A DNA stretch of 64,000 nucleotides from assembly GCA_903916755.1 (NCBI GenBank), contig CAIWXW010000109.1, forward strand, positions 1 through 64,000. Direction: 5' to 3'. This document shows positions 1 to 9,265 of this stretch, one piece after another. Below the pieces are notes generated by a model, which saw only the letters and a list, made by a program, of their open reading frames with translations, had not been told where the DNA came from and searched no databases. The stretch comes from an uncultured Opitutaceae bacterium (GTDB lineage Bacteria; Verrucomicrobiota; Verrucomicrobiia; Opitutales; Opitutaceae). Position 1 is the stretch's first letter. Each line of letters opens with the position of its first letter. Position numbers and translations under genes: made by a program.

Positions 1-75
1 CACGATGCTCTTGCCTCCGTCCGCGTCCCGCAGGATGCGGACTTTCTCCTCTGTGCTGTAGCGTTTACCTTTCAT
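1..75 (-). CDS. IS3-family transposase OrfA, 5' fragment cut by window edge
   Basis: The reverse strand from base 75 reads MKGKRYSTEEKVRILRDADG and runs off the window. This is the familiar N-terminus of the small helix-turn-helix OrfA protein of IS3-type elements, which binds the element ends and works with OrfB, made by frameshift. Only about 25 residues are visible, so neither OrfB nor the far end can be checked. It lies just beyond smpB, with no other mobile gene in view. Whether the element is intact outside the window is unknown. Confidence 0.7.
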   Translation of the reverse strand, partial: MKGKRYSTEEKVRILRDADGGKSIV

Positions 76-105
76 GGTCTGGGTCCTTTCTATTGGACCA
101 GACCA
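75..105. repeat. Inverted repeat at the start of the IS3-like transposase
   Basis: TGGTCTGGGTCC (75-86) is followed 8 bases later by GGACCAGACCA (95-105), a near-perfect inverted repeat with one unpaired G. It touches the transposase start codon. Insertion sequences of this family often begin with TG at the terminal repeat, so base 105 may be the element's end; that is inference, since the other end is not visible. Confidence 0.5.
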
Positions 106-189
106 ACTCTTCAAGTGGCTCGAATCGGCGGGATCACGTCATGGGGTATCTCGGGCTGGAAGAGGACGAGGTGGAGCACGGCGCCGGCG

Positions 190-666
190 TCAGCTGCGGC
201 GGGACTTCACGACTTTCGTCACCTCGCGCAGCTGCGTCTTCTTCTTCACGTCGTCCCGCTTGTCGTAGTTCTTCTTGCCGGTGCAGAGGGCCACCTCGAC
301 CTTGATCAGGGCCTCCTTGAAATACATCCGCAGGGGCACCAGCGCCCGCCCGCCCGCCTTGAGCGCCATCGCGATCTTCCGGATCTGGTGGGTGTGGAGC
401 AGCAGCTTCCGCGGCCGGCGCGGATCATGGTTCTGGGTGTTGCCGAAGGCGTAGGGGTCGATGTGCGCGTTGTGCAGCCAGAGTTCGCCCCGCTCCAGCC
501 GGCCAAAGGAGTCGCTGATCTGGGCCTGGCCGCCGCGGACGGACTTGACCTCGGTGCCGAGCAGCTGGATGCCCGCCTCGAAGCGCTCGTCGACAAAGTA
601 GTCGCGCAGCGCCTTCGAATTGCGGATCTCGGTGTGCCGCGAGGCGTCTTTTTTCGGCGGGGGCAT
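190..666 (-). CDS. smpB: SsrA-binding protein SmpB
   Basis: SmpB binds tmRNA and delivers it to stalled ribosomes for trans-translation. The 158-residue product has the full family layout: a conserved core with GTEVKSVRGGQ, the LWLHNAHIDPY segment, KLLLHTHQIRKI, and a basic C-terminal tail (RDDVKKKTQLREVTKVVKSRRS) that enters the decoding centre. Length is normal for the family. The ATG at 666 directly precedes the lysine-rich start. It follows rpoZ on the same strand after 65 bases, so the two may be co-transcribed. No ssrA gene is visible in the window. Confidence 0.97.
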   Translation of the reverse strand: MPPPKKDASRHTEIRNSKALRDYFVDERFEAGIQLLGTEVKSVRGGQAQISDSFGRLERGELWLHNAHIDPYAFGNTQNHDPRRPRKLLLHTHQIRKIAMALKAGGRALVPLRMYFKEALIKVEVALCTGKKNYDKRDDVKKKTQLREVTKVVKSRRS

Positions 667-731
667 GCGTTCCTTACCGGAAAGGTAACCCCCTTCCGCC
701 CGCTCCGAAAGTAAAAATCAACCGGCCCAGG

Positions 732-944
732 TTAGGCCGGGACGACGTCGTCGCCCGCGTCGTAGCTGATCTTGTCCTCGATGATCTCGCGCAGGGCGAT
801 ATCCTCGGTCGTCAGCTTCTCAAGCGACTCCACCAGCGCGCGGTTGCCGCGGCGCAGCTGCTTGACCCGGCGGGACACGACATTGATCAGGATGTTCGGA
901 TCCTGGATTTTCAAGAGGGCCTGTTTGATGTAGTCGTCGCGCAT
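732..944 (-). CDS. rpoZ: DNA-directed RNA polymerase omega subunit
   Basis: This 70-residue protein has the short omega-subunit pattern, including NILINVVSRRVKQLRRGNRALVES and the acidic LTTEDIALREIIEDKI segment. Omega helps fold and hold the beta-prime subunit during RNA polymerase assembly. It lies upstream of smpB on the minus strand and is divergent from cutA, with about 114 bases between the two start codons. The small size and single-domain layout fit omega proteins of this phylum. Confidence 0.93.
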   Translation of the reverse strand: MRDDYIKQALLKIQDPNILINVVSRRVKQLRRGNRALVESLEKLTTEDIALREIIEDKISYDAGDDVVPA

Positions 945-1058
945 GGTCGGAAGGGATCTAACGTGGAAAAGGGTCAGAATGACCCGCGGGAGCCCGTCCG
1001 GTCAAGGGGAAAGGCAGGCGGAGCTTGTCGTCCGGGTGGGACCCGATTGGCTGTCCCC

Positions 1059-1379
1059 ATGCTCCTCGCCTGGACCACGGTGGCGCAACGCCCGGATGCC
1101 GAACGCCTCGCCGACCAGGTGGTCGAGCGCCAGCTGGCCGCCTGCGTCCAGATCGACGGGCCAGTCGTTTCCCACTACCGCTGGCAGGACCAGGTCGAGC
1201 GGACTCAGGAATTTCGGCTCTGTTTCAAGTTCCTGCCCGAGCAGCTCCTGGCGCTGGAAGCCTTTGTCCTGTCCCATCATCCGTACGAGACGCCCGAGTG
1301 GATCGTGGTCGCCGCCGAACGGGTTTCGGAAAAGTACTTGTCTTGGGCCCGGGCGAGCTCTACGAATCCGTCCCTTTAA
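1059..1379 (+). CDS. cutA: Divalent-cation tolerance protein CutA
   Basis: The product is a ferredoxin-like trimeric CutA1 protein. Visible family features are ADQVVERQLAACVQIDGPV near the N-terminus, the aromatic YRWQDQVERTQEFRLCFK strand region, and the C-terminal HPYETPEWIVV motif typical of CutA. The ORF track opens at 963, but the ATG at 1059 (MLLAWTTV) gives 106 residues, the usual length; the upstream part is unlike the family. CutA is linked to copper tolerance in Escherichia coli, but its general function is not settled. Confidence 0.9.
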   Translation: MLLAWTTVAQRPDAERLADQVVERQLAACVQIDGPVVSHYRWQDQVERTQEFRLCFKFLPEQLLALEAFVLSHHPYETPEWIVVAAERVSEKYLSWARASSTNPSL

Positions 1380-1407
1380 GCCCTCGAATCTCAATCATTT
1401 ATCTCCC

Positions 1408-1563
1408 ATGTCGCAGCATAAAAGCCTCCAAGGCGCCAACGGTATCGTTCGTAAGCGCAACGTCCTCAAGCGGTTCGAACGCGTTGACCTGCTGAAAAAG
1501 CGCGGCCAATGGAAAGCGGGCGACCGCATCGTCGGCCTCCGCAAGACGAAGCCGGACATTTGA
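1408..1563 (+). CDS. Small basic protein of the Verrucomicrobia/Chlamydiae type
   Basis: The 51-residue product is strongly basic and reads MSQHKSLQGANGIVRKRNVL, then KRFERVDLLKKRGQW and GLRKTKPDI. This matches my memory of a short protein family confined to Verrucomicrobia, Chlamydiae and relatives, of unknown function and possibly ribosome- or RNA-associated. It is hidden at the end of a longer ORF in the track; the ATG at 1408 is the sensible start, 28 bases after cutA. A strong terminator follows 21 bases after the stop, so cutA and this gene probably share a transcript end. Confidence 0.85.
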   Translation: MSQHKSLQGANGIVRKRNVLKRFERVDLLKKRGQWKAGDRIVGLRKTKPDI

Positions 1564-1584
1564 TCGGCCGGGAGAACCCTCTTT

Positions 1585-1618
1585 AAGGCAGGCAGCTCCC
1601 CGCTGCCTGCCTTTTTTT
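1585..1618 (+). terminator. Rho-independent terminator after the small basic protein gene
   Basis: A perfect 10-bp stem, AGGCAGGCAG / CTGCCTGCCT, encloses a 7-base loop and is followed by a run of seven T (1612-1618). It ends the cutA-small basic protein transcript, and the DedA gene starts only 5 bases beyond it, so that gene probably has its own promoter or depends on read-through. Confidence 0.93.
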
Positions 1619-1623
1619 ACCCC

Positions 1624-2280
1624 ATGACCCTGACCGTCCTCGCGAAGCACCTGATCGACCTCGTCCTGCACATCGACCGGCATCTGCAGGTCGTGATCGC
1701 CCACTACGGCATCTGGACGTACGCCATCCTCTTCGTCATCATCTTCGCCGAGACCGGCTTTGTGGTGACGCCTTTCCTCCCGGGCGACTCCCTCCTCTTT
1801 GCCGCGGGCGCCCTGTGCGTCGGCAGCGTCCTCAACGTCCATCTCCTCGTCGCCCTGCTGGCGGTGGCGGCGGTGACCGGCAACCTGCTCAATTATGCGG
1901 TGGGCGCGGCGCTGGGCCCCAAGGTCTTCCGCCAGGACGATTCCTGGTTGCTTCGGCGCAAGCATCTCGACCAGGCGCATGCCTTCTTTGAGAAGTTCGG
2001 CGGCCGCTCGGTGATCCTGTCGCGCTTCATGCCGATCATCCGGACCTTCATCCCGTTCGTGGCCGGCGTCGGCCGGATGCCCTATGGGCGCTTCTTCGCC
2101 TTCAACCTGATCGGCGGCTGCGCCTGGATCGCGCTCCTGACCTACCTGGGATATTTCTTCGGCGGCACCGCGGTGGTGCAGAAGAACTTCAGCCTGGTGA
2201 TCGTCGCGATCATCGTGATCTCGCTGCTCCCGATCGCGGTCGAGGGCTTCCGCGCCTGGCGGGCGCCGAAGCGGGCCTGA
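1624..2280 (+). CDS. DedA/VTT-family membrane protein
   Basis: This 218-residue integral membrane protein belongs to the DedA (SNARE-associated/VTT) superfamily, members of which act in lipid carrier recycling and membrane homeostasis. Signature segments are [22 protein letters not shown] near the first reentrant region and [33 protein letters not shown], containing the conserved R/P-rich amphipathic stretch. Four to five hydrophobic helices are visible, and the C-terminus is basic and cytoplasmic-like. The ATG at 1624 follows a terminator closely. Substrate is not predictable from sequence alone. Confidence 0.88.
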   Translation: MTLTVLAKHLIDLVLHIDRHLQVVIAHYGIWTYAILFVIIFAETGFVVTPFLPGDSLLFAAGALCVGSVLNVHLLVALLAVAAVTGNLLNYAVGAALGPKVFRQDDSWLLRRKHLDQAHAFFEKFGGRSVILSRFMPIIRTFIPFVAGVGRMPYGRFFAFNLIGGCAWIALLTYLGYFFGGTAVVQKNFSLVIVAIIVISLLPIAVEGFRAWRAPKRA

Positions 2281-2371
2281 GCCGGGTCGGGCGCGATGTT
2301 ATCGGGCTGGCCTTTTCCGGCCAGACGGTTCGATTGATCGACAGCGGCCCGTTTCCCGGATCGCCGCGCGC

Positions 2372-4003
2372 ATGGCGAAAAAATACCCGTCCCAAACCGT
2401 CCTGGTCGTCGCCAGCGGAGACCTGCGGGCCTCCGCCAACGAAGTTTGCTGGCCCGCGCAGCGGGCCCTGGAGCGGACGCTCGGCGCCCAGATCGTCCGC
2501 TTGGGCTACCGCCCGCTCCGGGGCCACCCGTACAAGCCGAAGGAAAGGCATGGCTTCATCTCATCCCAGCGGGAGGGGATGGCCATTTTCGCCGGCCTCG
2601 ATCCTGATCTTCCCCTCATCGTGGCCGAGGCCGTGTGGCAATACTCCCACCACGTGCTGGCCGGATTGATCAGCCACCGGGGGCCCATCCTGACGGTGGC
2701 AAACTGGAGCGGCCGCTGGCCGGGCCTGGTCGGCATGCTCAACCTCAACGGCTCCCTCGCCAAAGCCGGGGTCAAGTACAGCACCCTGTGGAGCGAGGAC
2801 TTTGGCGATGAATACTTCCTGAGCCGGCTCGCGAGCTGGCTGAAGACCGGCCGCGTGCGCCATGGTGCCGCCCAGGTCCGGCCGCTCGCCCGGGCGCGGA
2901 TTCCCGCGCGCGCGCGGCGCGTCGCGCAGGCGATCGCCGCCGACCTCCGGCTCAACAAGTCGATCCTGGGCGTCTTCGACGAGGGCTGCATGGGCATGTA
3001 CAATGCGATCATCCCCGACGAGCTGCTGTTTCCGCTCGGGGTCCACAAGGAACGCCTGTCGCAATCGGCGCTTTACTATGCCGTCACCCAAGTGGGCGAC
3101 CGCGAGGCGCGGGCCGTTTACCGCTGGCTGCGAAACAAAGGCATGCGCTTCCACACGGGGCCGGACGAGCAGGCCGACCTCACCACCCGGCAGATTCTCG
3201 CCCAATGCAAGACCTACATCGCCGCCGTTCGCCTGGCCGATGAATTCGGGTGCGAGGCCATCGGCATCCAGTATCAACAGGGCCTCAAGGACCTGCTGCC
3301 CGCTTCGGACCTGGCGGAGGGCCTTCTGAACAATTCCGATCGGCCGCCGGTCCGGAACCGCGCGGGCCGCGTGATCCGCGCGGGCCGGCCGATCCCCCAC
3401 TTCAACGAGGTCGACGAATGCGCCGGCCTCGACGGCGTCCTCACGCAGCGCGTTCACACCGCGCTTCGCCAGCCGGTGGAGAACACCCTCCACGACCTGC
3501 GTTGGGGTGACTGGGATCGGAGCGGCAGCACCGACCAGTACGTCTGGGTGCTGCTGATATCGGGCAGCGCGCCGCCGGAGCACCATATCGGCGGATTCCG
3601 GGGCACGGACTCGTTCCGCCAGCCGCCGATGTATTTCCGCCTCGGCGGCGGCACGGTGCGCGGGATCGCCAAGCCGGGCGAAATCGTCTGGAGCCGCATT
3701 TTTGTGCAGGGCGGTAGGCTCAAGATGGATCTGGGCCGGGCGCGGGCCGTCGCGTTGCCCGCGGCCGAAACGGAACGCCGCTGGCGGGAAACGACCCCGC
3801 AGTGGCCCATCATGCACGCGGTCACCTATGGCGTGACCCGGGACCAGATGATGGCCCGCCACAAGGCGAACCACATCCAGGTGGCCTACGCCCGCGATGC
3901 CGCCGGCGCGGACCTGGCGCTCTATGCCAAGGCCGCCCTGGCCGAGGAGCTTGGGCTCGACGTCGCGCTTTGCGGCACGCGCGCGGATGGGAGCCGGTTC
4001 TGA
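2372..4003 (+). CDS. L-fucose/L-arabinose isomerase-like protein
   Basis: The 543-residue protein lacks a signal peptide and resembles the long isomerase-like proteins of Planctomycetes and Verrucomicrobia related to L-fucose/L-arabinose isomerases, which interconvert aldoses and ketoses with a divalent metal. Seen features are an N-terminal Rossmann-like part ([11 protein letters not shown]), the segment [20 protein letters not shown], and a C-terminal region with several His residues. I cannot align the metal ligands with certainty. It stands alone between dedA and a small membrane gene, with no kinase or aldolase nearby, so the substrate is open. A link to the sugar locus at 20-34 kb is only a guess. 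Confidence 0.6.
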   Translation: MAKKYPSQTVLVVASGDLRASANEVCWPAQRALERTLGAQIVRLGYRPLRGHPYKPKERHGFISSQREGMAIFAGLDPDLPLIVAEAVWQYSHHVLAGLISHRGPILTVANWSGRWPGLVGMLNLNGSLAKAGVKYSTLWSEDFGDEYFLSRLASWLKTGRVRHGAAQVRPLARARIPARARRVAQAIAADLRLNKSILGVFDEGCMGMYNAIIPDELLFPLGVHKERLSQSALYYAVTQVGDREARAVYRWLRNKGMRFHTGPDEQADLTTRQILAQCKTYIAAVRLADEFGCEAIGIQYQQGLKDLLPASDLAEGLLNNSDRPPVRNRAGRVIRAGRPIPHFNEVDECAGLDGVLTQRVHTALRQPVENTLHDLRWGDWDRSGSTDQYVWVLLISGSAPPEHHIGGFRGTDSFRQPPMYFRLGGGTVRGIAKPGEIVWSRIFVQGGRLKMDLGRARAVALPAAETERRWRETTPQWPIMHAVTYGVTRDQMMARHKANHIQVAYARDAAGADLALYAKAALAEELGLDVALCGTRADGSRF

Positions 4004-4072
4004 TGCCGGCCCCGCGCCGGGGCAAAAACGGGTGACCCGGCACTCTGCGCCGTGGCTGCTGTCTGTCGCGGG

Positions 4073-4318
4073 ATGAACCTCCTCCCCGCTTCAATCCTCG
4101 GCGACGTCGTCGTGACTTCCGACACCACCGGCCTGGTCATCAATGTCGTGATCCTGGCCCTCATCCTGGCGGTCGCGTTCTGGATCATCGGCAAGATGGC
4201 CGCGCCTGAGCCGCTGGGCCTGATCCTGCGGGTCATTGTGGGCGTCCTCGGCCTGATTTGGCTGCTGAACCTGCTCGGGGCCGTCGGCGGGCACCCCTTT
4301 GTGATCTATCACAGCTAG
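4073..4318 (+). CDS. Small membrane protein, two helices
   Basis: From the ATG at 4073 the product is 81 residues (MNLLPASILGDVVV onward). Two hydrophobic segments are clear: INVVILALILAVAFWIIG and LILRVIVGVLGLIWLLNLLG, separated by a short MAAPEPLG loop. The track's start at 4052 is GTG and adds seven residues. It resembles short 'Thivi_2564-like' membrane proteins in pattern, but this is weak. Function unknown. A GC-rich inverted repeat (GGCGGC-CAA-GCCGCC) overlaps the stop, without a T run. Confidence 0.6.
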   Translation: MNLLPASILGDVVVTSDTTGLVINVVILALILAVAFWIIGKMAAPEPLGLILRVIVGVLGLIWLLNLLGAVGGHPFVIYHS

Positions 4319-4503
4319 GCGGCCAAGCCGCCCGGGAGTGCGCGGGCGGGAGTTGGAGAGGGGCTGCGATTTGGCGCCCCGCGCTCGCCCGCCGGCGGGA
4401 ATGCGAGGGCGGCCGGCCTGGCCGGCCGCTATGACCTTGAAGCCTGCAGGGAGGCCGCCAATCATGGCTTTTCCCTGTTCTGCCTGCGTCCGCCTCTCCT
4501 TCC

Positions 4504-6003
4504 ATGAAGCATTCCTCCCACGTCGAAAACCCCGATGTCATCCTGATTGGCAGCGGCGTCATGTCCGCCAATCTGGGCGCCATGCTGAAGCGGCTTGAGC
4601 CGTCGCTTTCGCTGCAGGTCTACGAGGTGACCGAGGACCTGGCGCAAGAGAGTTCCCACGGCTGGAACAACGCTGGGACCGGCCACGCCGGCATCTGCGA
4701 GCTCAGCTACACGCCCAAGCGCGAGGCGGACGGATCCGTCGATGTCGCCAGGGTCATCGCGATATTCGAGCAGTTCGAGCAGTCCAAGCAGTTCTGGAGC
4801 TACGCCGTCGCCGCCGGGATGATCGACCAGCCGAAGGACTTCATCAACCCCGTCGCGCACATCAGCTTCGTGCATGGCGAGGAGGAGGTCGATTTTCTCC
4901 GGGCCCGCCATGCCGGCATGGCCGCGCACCACTTCTTCCAGGGCATGGAGTATACGACCGACGGCGCCACCATCGGCCGGTGGGCGCCCCTCCTGATGAA
5001 GGACCGCACCGTGTTTCCCGTGGCCGCGACCAAGATGGACAGCGGGACCGATGTGAACTTCGGCGTCATTTCGCGGAAACTCCTGGGCTGGCTCGAAAAG
5101 CAGCCCGGCTGCGGCATCGCCTCGAACCACCGGGTCGTGGACCTCGTGAAGGACGGCGCCGGCTGGGAGGTCAGCGCGCGGGACCTCGCCACCGGCGAGA
5201 TCCGGAAGAACCGGGCCAAGTTCGTCTTCGTCGGCGCCGGCGGCGGCAGCCTGCACCTCCTCCAGAAATCCGGCATCGCGGAGAGCAAGGGCCTCGGGGG
5301 TTTCCCGATCGGCGGCCAGTGGCTCGTCTGCGACAACCCGGAGATCGTGAAGCAGCACCAAGCCAAGGTCTATGGCCAGGCCCTCGCCGCCGCCCCGACC
5401 ATGGCGGTCCCGCACCTCGACACCCGCGTCCTCGACGGCAAGAAGACCCTGCTCTTCGGGCCCTTCGCCGCCTGGACCACCAAGTTCCTGCACAAGAAGG
5501 GCAGCTGGACCGATCTCCCGGGCTCGATCAAGCCCGACAACCTGGCGACGATGATCAAGATCGCCATCCACAACCTGCCGCTCGTCCGCTACCTCGTGCA
5601 GCAAGGCACCCAGAGCATGAAGGACCGCATGGAGGTCCTGCACATCTTCTACCCGGGCGCGAAGGCCGAGGATTGGAAGCTGATTGACGCCGGCATTCGC
5701 GTGCAGGCGATCAAGAAGACCGACGGCGAGGCCGGCATCGTGCACTACGGCACGGAGGTCATCACCAATTCCGACCGCTCCATCTCGGCCCTCCTCGGCG
5801 CCTCACCCGGCGCCTCGGTCTCGGTCAACATCGTCCTCGAGGTCGTGAAGATGTGCTTCCCACACCTGCTCGCCAGCGAGGCCGGCCTGGCGCGGATGAA
5901 GGAAATGATCCCGGGCTACGATGAAGACTTCAAGCGGCCGGAGAAGGCCGAGCGCTTCCGGGAGCTGCAGCGTGGGGTGAATCAGATTCTGCAGTTGGGC
6001 TAG
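4504..6003 (+). CDS. mqo: Malate:quinone oxidoreductase
   Basis: Mqo oxidises malate to oxaloacetate at the membrane with FAD and passes electrons to quinone, serving the TCA cycle. The 499-residue protein begins with a dinucleotide-binding motif (DVILIGSGVMSANLGAMLKR) and the signature QESSHGWNNAGTGHAGICELSY. KMDSGTDVNFG, FVFVGAGGGSLHLLQKSGI and the late FPIGGQWLVC and ALLGASPGASVSV segments are all typical. Length matches the family. The gene is monocistronic, with 185 bases upstream and about 238 bases before the next gene. Confidence 0.96.
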   Translation: MKHSSHVENPDVILIGSGVMSANLGAMLKRLEPSLSLQVYEVTEDLAQESSHGWNNAGTGHAGICELSYTPKREADGSVDVARVIAIFEQFEQSKQFWSYAVAAGMIDQPKDFINPVAHISFVHGEEEVDFLRARHAGMAAHHFFQGMEYTTDGATIGRWAPLLMKDRTVFPVAATKMDSGTDVNFGVISRKLLGWLEKQPGCGIASNHRVVDLVKDGAGWEVSARDLATGEIRKNRAKFVFVGAGGGSLHLLQKSGIAESKGLGGFPIGGQWLVCDNPEIVKQHQAKVYGQALAAAPTMAVPHLDTRVLDGKKTLLFGPFAAWTTKFLHKKGSWTDLPGSIKPDNLATMIKIAIHNLPLVRYLVQQGTQSMKDRMEVLHIFYPGAKAEDWKLIDAGIRVQAIKKTDGEAGIVHYGTEVITNSDRSISALLGASPGASVSVNIVLEVVKMCFPHLLASEAGLARMKEMIPGYDEDFKRPEKAERFRELQRGVNQILQLG

Positions 6004-6241
6004 GCCCGAGGCTGACTCCCTTTCGTTCGGCGCCGGTCACCGGAACCCCTGCGGTCCTGGTCTAAAGGCAAAATTGTTTATGGAAAATTGGGCGGAAACC
6101 TATTGCTGCAACTCATTGGAATGATGATTCATAGGCGACGTTTCTCACCCGAACTTTCCTAGACTGCCGTTTGGGGGCCTCCCTGGAGAGGCCGCCGGAA
6201 ATCCGCACCCAAAATCCATTTGGACCGTCCTGCCTCATGGC

Positions 6242-7645
6242 ATGAAATCCCCTCTCATCCCCGCTCCGAAATCCCTGGCGCCGGCCCTGGCGGGCGCCGC
6301 GGGCCTGCTTCTGGCACTGATCGGGCCCGCGCCCCTGCGCGCGGATTCCTGGATCGCAGGCGAGGAGACCAGCGACGCCTCCTCCATGTTTCCGGACCTC
6401 AACGAGGCGACGGAGCAGGGGATGGCCCCCGTGCAGGCCAATGTCCCCCACCCGCCCAAATCGTGGATCGATGCCGACACGGGGCACCGGGTCATCCGGC
6501 TGACGGACGAGCCGGGCTCGGCCAGCCTGTATTTCAACATCAACTCCTACTCGCCCGATGGCAAAAAGATGGTCTACACCACTTCCGACCAAGGCATCGG
6601 CGTCCTGGATCTGGCCACGCATGAGGCCCGGATCCTGGTCCACGGGCCGCTGAGCGGGGGCGTCGGGGCGGTGGTGGTGGGACATAAGACCCCGACCGCC
6701 TACTACAACCGCGGCACGAGCGATCCCAACATCAAGGAACTCTGGGGCGTCGACCTCAATACGGGCGACACCCGCAAGATCTGCACCCTGCCAAAGCGCG
6801 GGGGCATCGAGTCGATCAACGCCGACGAAACCCTCGGCGTCGGCAGCTACATCGTCGGCAACGGCTCGGACTACAATCACAACGCCCCGGCCACGGCGGC
6901 CCGGAAGGGCCATTACGCCCTCGAGGAGCCGGTGGACAAGGTGCAGATGATGCGCCGCCGCCTGGCCGCCCACTACCCGATGGTCATGTTCACCCTCGAC
7001 CTGGCCACGGGGCAGACCCACGAGATCCTCCATAGCACGGAGTGGCTCAGCCACCTGCAATTCTCCCCCACCGATCCCCACCTGCTCATGTATGCCCACC
7101 AAGGCATGTGGTGGCTGGTGCAGAAGCAGTGGCTGATCCGCACCGACGGCAGCGACAACCATCAGTTCGACAACGACCGCATCCTGGAGATGGAGGGCAC
7201 GGGCCACCAGTGGTGGGACGCCCAGGGCAACATCTGGTACGACCAGCGGCTGGCGCCGGAGGTGGGCTTCATCTCGGGCTACAACGTAAAGAGCGGGGAG
7301 CGCATCTGGTATCACTACCAGCACAGCGAGCAGAGCATCCATTTCAGCCGCTCGCCCGACGGCTCGCTCTTCTGCGGCGACGGCAGCCAGGCTCCGGGCG
7401 CCCAGTGGATCTATCTCTTCCATCCCGTGCGGCTGAAGGACGACCATTCCCAGCACGCCGAGGGCACGACCCTGATCCACACCGGCTATTTCCGCTCGGA
7501 GAAGCTGGTCAACATGGCCAAGCAGAATTACCGCCTCGAGCCCAATCCCACCTTTACCCCCGACATGAAGTACGTCGTCTTCCGCTCGAACATGTTCGGC
7601 TCGACCTACGCCTTCGCCGTCGAGGTGGCCAAGGCCTCGAACTGA
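6242..7645 (+). CDS. ogl: Secreted oligogalacturonate lyase (PL22-type)
   Basis: The 467-residue protein has an N-terminal signal peptide (hydrophobic AGAAGLLLALIG, likely cut after LRA) and a seven-bladed beta-propeller of oligogalacturonate lyase type. Family segments are TGHRVIRLTDEPGSASLYF, YSPDGKKMVYTTSDQGI, FSPTDPHLLMYAHQGMWW, GTGHQWWDAQGNIWYD and SEQSIHFSRSPDGSLF; conserved His and Gln residues in these hold the metal in known members. The enzyme splits short galacturonate oligomers from pectin by beta-elimination. Most known relatives act in the cytoplasm, so the signal peptide is notable. It is far from the pectin-related operon at 20.9 kb. Confidence 0.85.
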   Translation: MKSPLIPAPKSLAPALAGAAGLLLALIGPAPLRADSWIAGEETSDASSMFPDLNEATEQGMAPVQANVPHPPKSWIDADTGHRVIRLTDEPGSASLYFNINSYSPDGKKMVYTTSDQGIGVLDLATHEARILVHGPLSGGVGAVVVGHKTPTAYYNRGTSDPNIKELWGVDLNTGDTRKICTLPKRGGIESINADETLGVGSYIVGNGSDYNHNAPATAARKGHYALEEPVDKVQMMRRRLAAHYPMVMFTLDLATGQTHEILHSTEWLSHLQFSPTDPHLLMYAHQGMWWLVQKQWLIRTDGSDNHQFDNDRILEMEGTGHQWWDAQGNIWYDQRLAPEVGFISGYNVKSGERIWYHYQHSEQSIHFSRSPDGSLFCGDGSQAPGAQWIYLFHPVRLKDDHSQHAEGTTLIHTGYFRSEKLVNMAKQNYRLEPNPTFTPDMKYVVFRSNMFGSTYAFAVEVAKASN

Positions 7646-7720
7646 ATCAACCCGTTCTCGCGGGCCAGGGCGCACTTCACCCTCCTGCCCCGCGGTCCGT
7701 CAATTGAGGGCCGCCTCAGC

Positions 7721-7780
7721 CTGACAGGGTGGATTTGCGCTGAATTGCGCCTCGGTTGACAGGAACCTGGCAGGAATTTT
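7721..7780. repeat. Intergenic repeat, copy A (TTGACAGG...CAGGAATTT motif)
   Basis: Two related half-units lie 35 bases apart: CTGACAGGGTGGATTTGC (7721-7738) and TTGACAGGAACCTGGCAGG extending into AATTTT (7756-7780). A matching pair occurs at 10722-10788. TTGACA resembles a -35 box, but no good -10 is visible. It sits between ogl and the antiporter gene. Confidence 0.55.
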
Positions 7781-7896
7781 CGCGCTAAGGCCGGGTGCTT
7801 GGTTGGTCTGAACCCCCAGGATGCCTCGCCGTGTGAGCGGAGATCGCCATGGCCTTCTCGGATTCCCTTCATACCCTTGGCCGCACCTCCCTGCCC

Positions 7897-9183
7897 ATGA
7901 AGCTGTTCGATCTGGCCGCCGCCCTCGTCACCCTCGCTGCGGTCTTTGGCTATATCAACTACCGCTGGCTGCGACTCCCGGCAACGATCGGAGTGCTGAC
8001 CCTGGCGCTCCTGGCCTCGGGCGCGGCGCTTTTGCTGGACGTGCTGGTTCCTTCCGCCGGGGTGCGGGAGGCAGCGACGTCGCTGCTCCATGGGGTCGAT
8101 TTTCACGCGGCGCTGATGCATGGGATGCTCTGCTTCCTTCTTTTTGCCGGCGCGCTGCACGTGGATTTTGGCGACATGCGGGCCAACGGCTGGGGCGTGG
8201 CTGTCCTTTCGACGGCGGGTGTGTTGATCTCGACCGTGCTCATCGGCCTGGGATTAAGCCTGGTCCTGGGAATGATCCACCAGCCCCTGCCCCTGATGGT
8301 CTGCCTGGTCTTTGGGGCGCTCATCTCGCCGACCGATCCCGTCGCCGTCCTGGGCTTGCTGAGAGATCTGCGGGCGCCACGCGACATGACGGCGCTGATG
8401 GCCGGCGAATCCCTGTTCAATGACGGGGTTGGGGTGGTGGTCTTTGTCGGATGCGCCGGACTCGCGGGAATCGGTTCGCCCCAGGAGGCCCGCATCGTTC
8501 CCGATTTTGCCCATCTCGCCTTGTTCTTCATCCGGCAGGTGGGTGGCGGCTTGATGCTCGGCGCGGTCATCGGGTACTTGGGCTACCGTGCATTGAAAAG
8601 CATCGATTATCATCCGCTGGAGCTTCTGATCACGTTCGCGCTGGTCATGTTTGTCTATGGCCTCTCTTTTGCCTGCCAGACTTCCGGCCCCCTCGCGGTG
8701 GTCGTCGCCGGCATCATCGTCGGCAACCCCGGGCGGAAATGGGCGATGAGTCCGAATACCCGCCTCTACCTCGATGCCTTCTGGAGCATGACCGATGAGA
8801 TTCTCAATGCGGTCCTCTTCCTGCTTTTGGGGCTGCAGGCGCTGGCCATCCCGTGGCGACCGGGAATGCTTTGGGCCGGGCTTATGATCGTGCCCGTCGT
8901 CCTGCTCGCCCGTCTGGTTTCCATCGTCGCGCCGATGGCCGTGGTTCCATTGTCGAACGCGCGCCCGGGCTTGGCGGCGATGCTCACCTGGGGCGGCCTG
9001 CGCGGGGGAATTTCGGTGGCCCTGCTGCTGTCGCTCACGGATTTTCCGGGCAAGGAGCTGCTGTTCGAGGTCACCTATATCGTCGTGGTCTTTTCGATCC
9101 TGGTGCAGGGCACAACCATGCCCCGCCTCCTGTCCCGCTGCGGATGGACCGCCGGCGGCCCGGCCCCGGGTGTTTCGCGATGA
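7897..9183 (+). CDS. Cation:proton antiporter, NhaP/CPA1 type
   Basis: The product is a polytopic membrane protein with about 12 hydrophobic segments and the CPA1 hallmarks GALISPTDPVAVLGLLRDL and LMAGESLFNDGVGVVVF, which hold the ion-binding Asp residues, plus WGGLRGGISVALLLSL late in the protein. It should exchange Na+ (or K+) for protons across the inner membrane. The track opens at 7849, but MKLFDLAAALVTL at 7897 puts the first helix at the N-terminus and gives 428 residues, as in relatives. It is followed after 82 bases by a glycosyltransferase gene. Confidence 0.9.
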   Translation: MKLFDLAAALVTLAAVFGYINYRWLRLPATIGVLTLALLASGAALLLDVLVPSAGVREAATSLLHGVDFHAALMHGMLCFLLFAGALHVDFGDMRANGWGVAVLSTAGVLISTVLIGLGLSLVLGMIHQPLPLMVCLVFGALISPTDPVAVLGLLRDLRAPRDMTALMAGESLFNDGVGVVVFVGCAGLAGIGSPQEARIVPDFAHLALFFIRQVGGGLMLGAVIGYLGYRALKSIDYHPLELLITFALVMFVYGLSFACQTSGPLAVVVAGIIVGNPGRKWAMSPNTRLYLDAFWSMTDEILNAVLFLLLGLQALAIPWRPGMLWAGLMIVPVVLLARLVSIVAPMAVVPLSNARPGLAAMLTWGGLRGGISVALLLSLTDFPGKELLFEVTYIVVVFSILVQGTTMPRLLSRCGWTAGGPAPGVSR

Positions 9184-9265
9184 GCGCGCGCGCGGCGAGC
9201 CAGCCGGTCTGCGGGAAATTGCCGGGGCGCCGTCAGCGCGGACCCGGCGGGCTCCTTCCAAGGCG

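Noticed and set aside
2561-3874. A 437-residue minus-strand ORF
   Set aside because: It is the shadow of the fucose-isomerase-like gene, with low-complexity composition and no recognisable motif.
4318-4332. GGCGGC-CAA-GCCGCC hairpin as a terminator
   Set aside because: Six-base stem without a T run on either strand; such repeats are expected by chance in this GC-rich sequence.
6113-7675. A 520-residue minus-strand ORF
   Set aside because: It is antisense to the oligogalacturonate lyase, whose sense frame has a signal peptide and propeller motifs.
7756-7790. TTGACA promoter for the antiporter gene
   Set aside because: TTGACA is present, but no acceptable -10 occurs at 16-18 bases, and the hexamer belongs to the repeated element.
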